From Vandiemenella viatica (lineage: Eukaryota; Arthropoda; Insecta; Orthoptera; Morabidae): a stretch of DNA of 64,000 bases. The stretch's first letter is position 1. Every line of letters begins with the position of its first letter. Of the stretch, positions 62,299-64,000 are shown piece after piece. The DNA lies in contig JARYHS010009186.1 of the NCBI GenBank assembly GCA_031002005.1, positions 181,128,437 to 181,192,436 on the forward strand, given 5' to 3'. The position numbers were made by a program, and so were the translations under genes. The notes under the pieces were generated by a model. The model did no database searches and had not been told where the DNA came from. It was given only the letters and a program-made list of their open reading frames with translations.

Positions 62299-63424
62299 AG
62301 TTTCAAATAACAAAATTATGGAGTTAATTAAAACAAAATCTTTAACATCTTTAGCAAAATGCGTTGTCTGCAGACTGCACTCATCTCAATAGGTCCGCAA
62401 TCTTCGGTGAGTCTCTATAATGACCGAAGTGTTAATTACACTGACTGCCACGACAGTATTTGGCTAACCGGAAATTTTAAATAAATAACTGAATTTGTTT
62501 TTATTTCCGCTTATATTGTTAAAAGGAAGTGTAAATTTTAAACAAGTAATCGAATTTGATTCTATTTGCGCTAATGTAACGACTTGTTTTTGCTACTAGC
62601 CGTTAGTCAGGAATGGTTGGTGGTTGTAGGCCGGTAGGATAATAAAATGACTGACTTAAGGTCGGGCCACACTAGACCGCACCGCACCTGGCCCGCAACG
62701 CACCGTCACTCGGCCGTGTGTCGGCTCGCCCCCCTCGCGTCCACACTGGCCCGTAGCACGGCCGTGTGACGGACGGGTTCCTGCTCGGTCTCCTTTAACG
62801 TATACACTTGACTGTTTCACGGAATTAATGTTAAAAATTTACCTTAAAAGTGATTTTGGTATCGTAGCTGCGGCTACCACCCGTACTTTATTATAGAGTA
62901 CTGTACTTTATAATCTACGAACGTAATAAAGAACGTTAAAAAACTTTTTTTGTGTGACTCCTGTTATTTGCTAATTGTTTGATCTCTTATGTACAAAAAT
63001 AGTATTCCAAAATTGTTTTAACAAATGGTCGTCACTCTGTATTGAAAGATTTTCGTGTAATTCTATATAGTCACGATTAAATGTCAAGCGTCACTCGCTT
63101 CACATTTAACGTGTTTGTTTTGGTTGAAGTTCCTTTTCGAGTCACTCAATATTTTTTTAACAAAAAAGAATAAGATTATTATACATTTTTATTTTAATGC
63201 AGACCGCAAAGATTCCGTAAAATAATAATAATTTCATGTGATCTAAAAATTCCAGTCATAGAGTTACTTATCGGCTACGCAGTACACCTCTATCGTTGTC
63301 ACCTAATTTGAAAAGGAAAACTACAGATTAACGTGAAATTCGTAACACGGAGCGTCCTAGCATTTTATTAACAATTCAAAGCTTTTCCAGAGGTGAATGT
63401 CAATTTTACGATCCATAAAAATTA
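62299..63424. other. Intergenic sequence with GC-rich block
   Basis: Mostly AT-rich; 62660-62800 is strikingly GC-rich (GGTCGGGCCACACTAGACCG, CCGTGTGACGGACGG). Similar GACCG/GGGCCGCACCG wording recurs at 63950-63980 at the window edge, so this may be an element whose second end is cut off. No gene. Confidence 0.4.
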
Positions 63425-63500
63425 CAACTGAGACAGGGATTTGAACCAGGGACTTTCATTTCCACAATTGTACGCCGTAACCTTCTGAGAGAAAAATCTG
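63425..63500 (-). repeat. tRNA-like SINE head, minus strand
   Basis: Minus strand reads CAGAAGGTTACGGCGTACAA then GTCCCTGGTTCAAATCCCTG, with a B-box (GGTTCAAATCC). It lacks a convincing full cloverleaf. Homologous to 63625-63700 in opposite orientation. Confidence 0.5.
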
Positions 63501-63624
63501 GTTATAATCAAAAATTATTATTCAAACATAATAAAATAAACATACTTATAATTTATTTTTGCAATGCCAAAACACAAATGTACTTTATTATATGATTGAA
63601 TACATATTTTCCATTACTTCTAGA

Positions 63625-63700
63625 TTCAGATTCTTGCGGCGAGTGATTTGGGTACGGAAGGTCCCCGCTTCAAAATCCGGGTCTCGGATGCAATTTTTAC
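63625..63700 (+). repeat. tRNA-like SINE head, plus strand
   Basis: Reads GCGGCGAGTGATTTGGGTAC then GTCCCCGCTTCAAAATCCGG and GTCTCGGATGCAATTTTTAC. Shares the GTC/GTTCAAATCC frame and the TCTC-G-TG-AATTTTTA continuation with 63425-63500. Confidence 0.5.
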
Positions 63701-64000
63701 AGTCCTTAAAAACGACTTTCACCACTGGAAAAGATTTGATTTGTTAATGCGAACATGCAAGGGCTCTAACTACATTTTACGAATATCTGATGAACCTGAA
63801 GTGAGGCTGAAAAAAAAAAAAAAAAATAAAAAAAAAAAAAAAGAAAGAAAGACACACTTCTAAAGCAATCAGTAACGTTTAAACAATATTTAGTCGTAAA
63901 GGACCGGAAATTTCCAAACTTCGGAGTTCTCCATATCGACCAGCCCGACAGCAGACCGACACCGGGCCGCACCGTCAAAATATAAACCAAATTTATCGGG

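Noticed and set aside
63425..63700. Possible functional tRNA genes
   Set aside because: B-box present but A-box and stems are poor and the copies are diverged; better explained as SINE or tRNA pseudogene sequence.

Overview
Eukaryotic, almost certainly arthropod, nuclear DNA: AT-rich, with large introns packed with LINEs, Penelope-like elements, hAT, mariner and Tc1 remnants and MITEs. This suits an insect with a big repeat-rich genome such as an orthopteran; the species is inference only. No bacterial-style genes, rRNA or CRISPR arrays were seen.

The dominant structure is a very large inverted repeat. The left arm (1 to about 16932, probably continuing left of the window) is the reverse complement of the right arm (19552 to about 39255). 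The centre holds about 1.6 kb of single-copy sequence and a run of exactly 1000 N (18552-19551). The arms differ by scattered substitutions and by insertions present in only one arm. A hAT transposon (817-3296) and a 3.1 kb LINE (5205-8326) are left-only. A 5.8 kb gag-only LTR retrotransposon (20036-25850) and a 2.5 kb block (about 36486-39029) are right-only. Subtracting these leaves about 11.3 kb of shared core in each arm. This fits two haplotypes joined head to head in the assembly, or a real inverted duplication that has since diverged.

The only host gene recognised is a CFAP91/MAATS1-like ciliary gene on the minus strand. Its exons are A (49065-49276, outside the repeat), B (34578-34744) and C (26314-26482). 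Splice sites and codon phases fit across all three. Exons B and C occur again on the plus strand in the left arm (4450-4616 and 15799-15967), so the right arm is the copy continuous with the upstream exon. Introns are 8 to 14 kb and consist largely of nested transposons.

From 39256 to 64000 the sequence is single-copy transposon-rich DNA. It holds an array of about 165 bp units (41235-42520) also present beside the N gap, three Penelope-like remnants, an RTE-like LINE relic, a palindromic MITE with 8 bp target duplications (48353-48699), a LINE copy broken by a hAT MITE and a Penelope-like element (50640-53070), another LINE copy (54430-55960), a Tc1/mariner fragment, a hAT element with identifiable ends (59937-62290), and a tRNA-like SINE pair in opposite orientation near the right edge.
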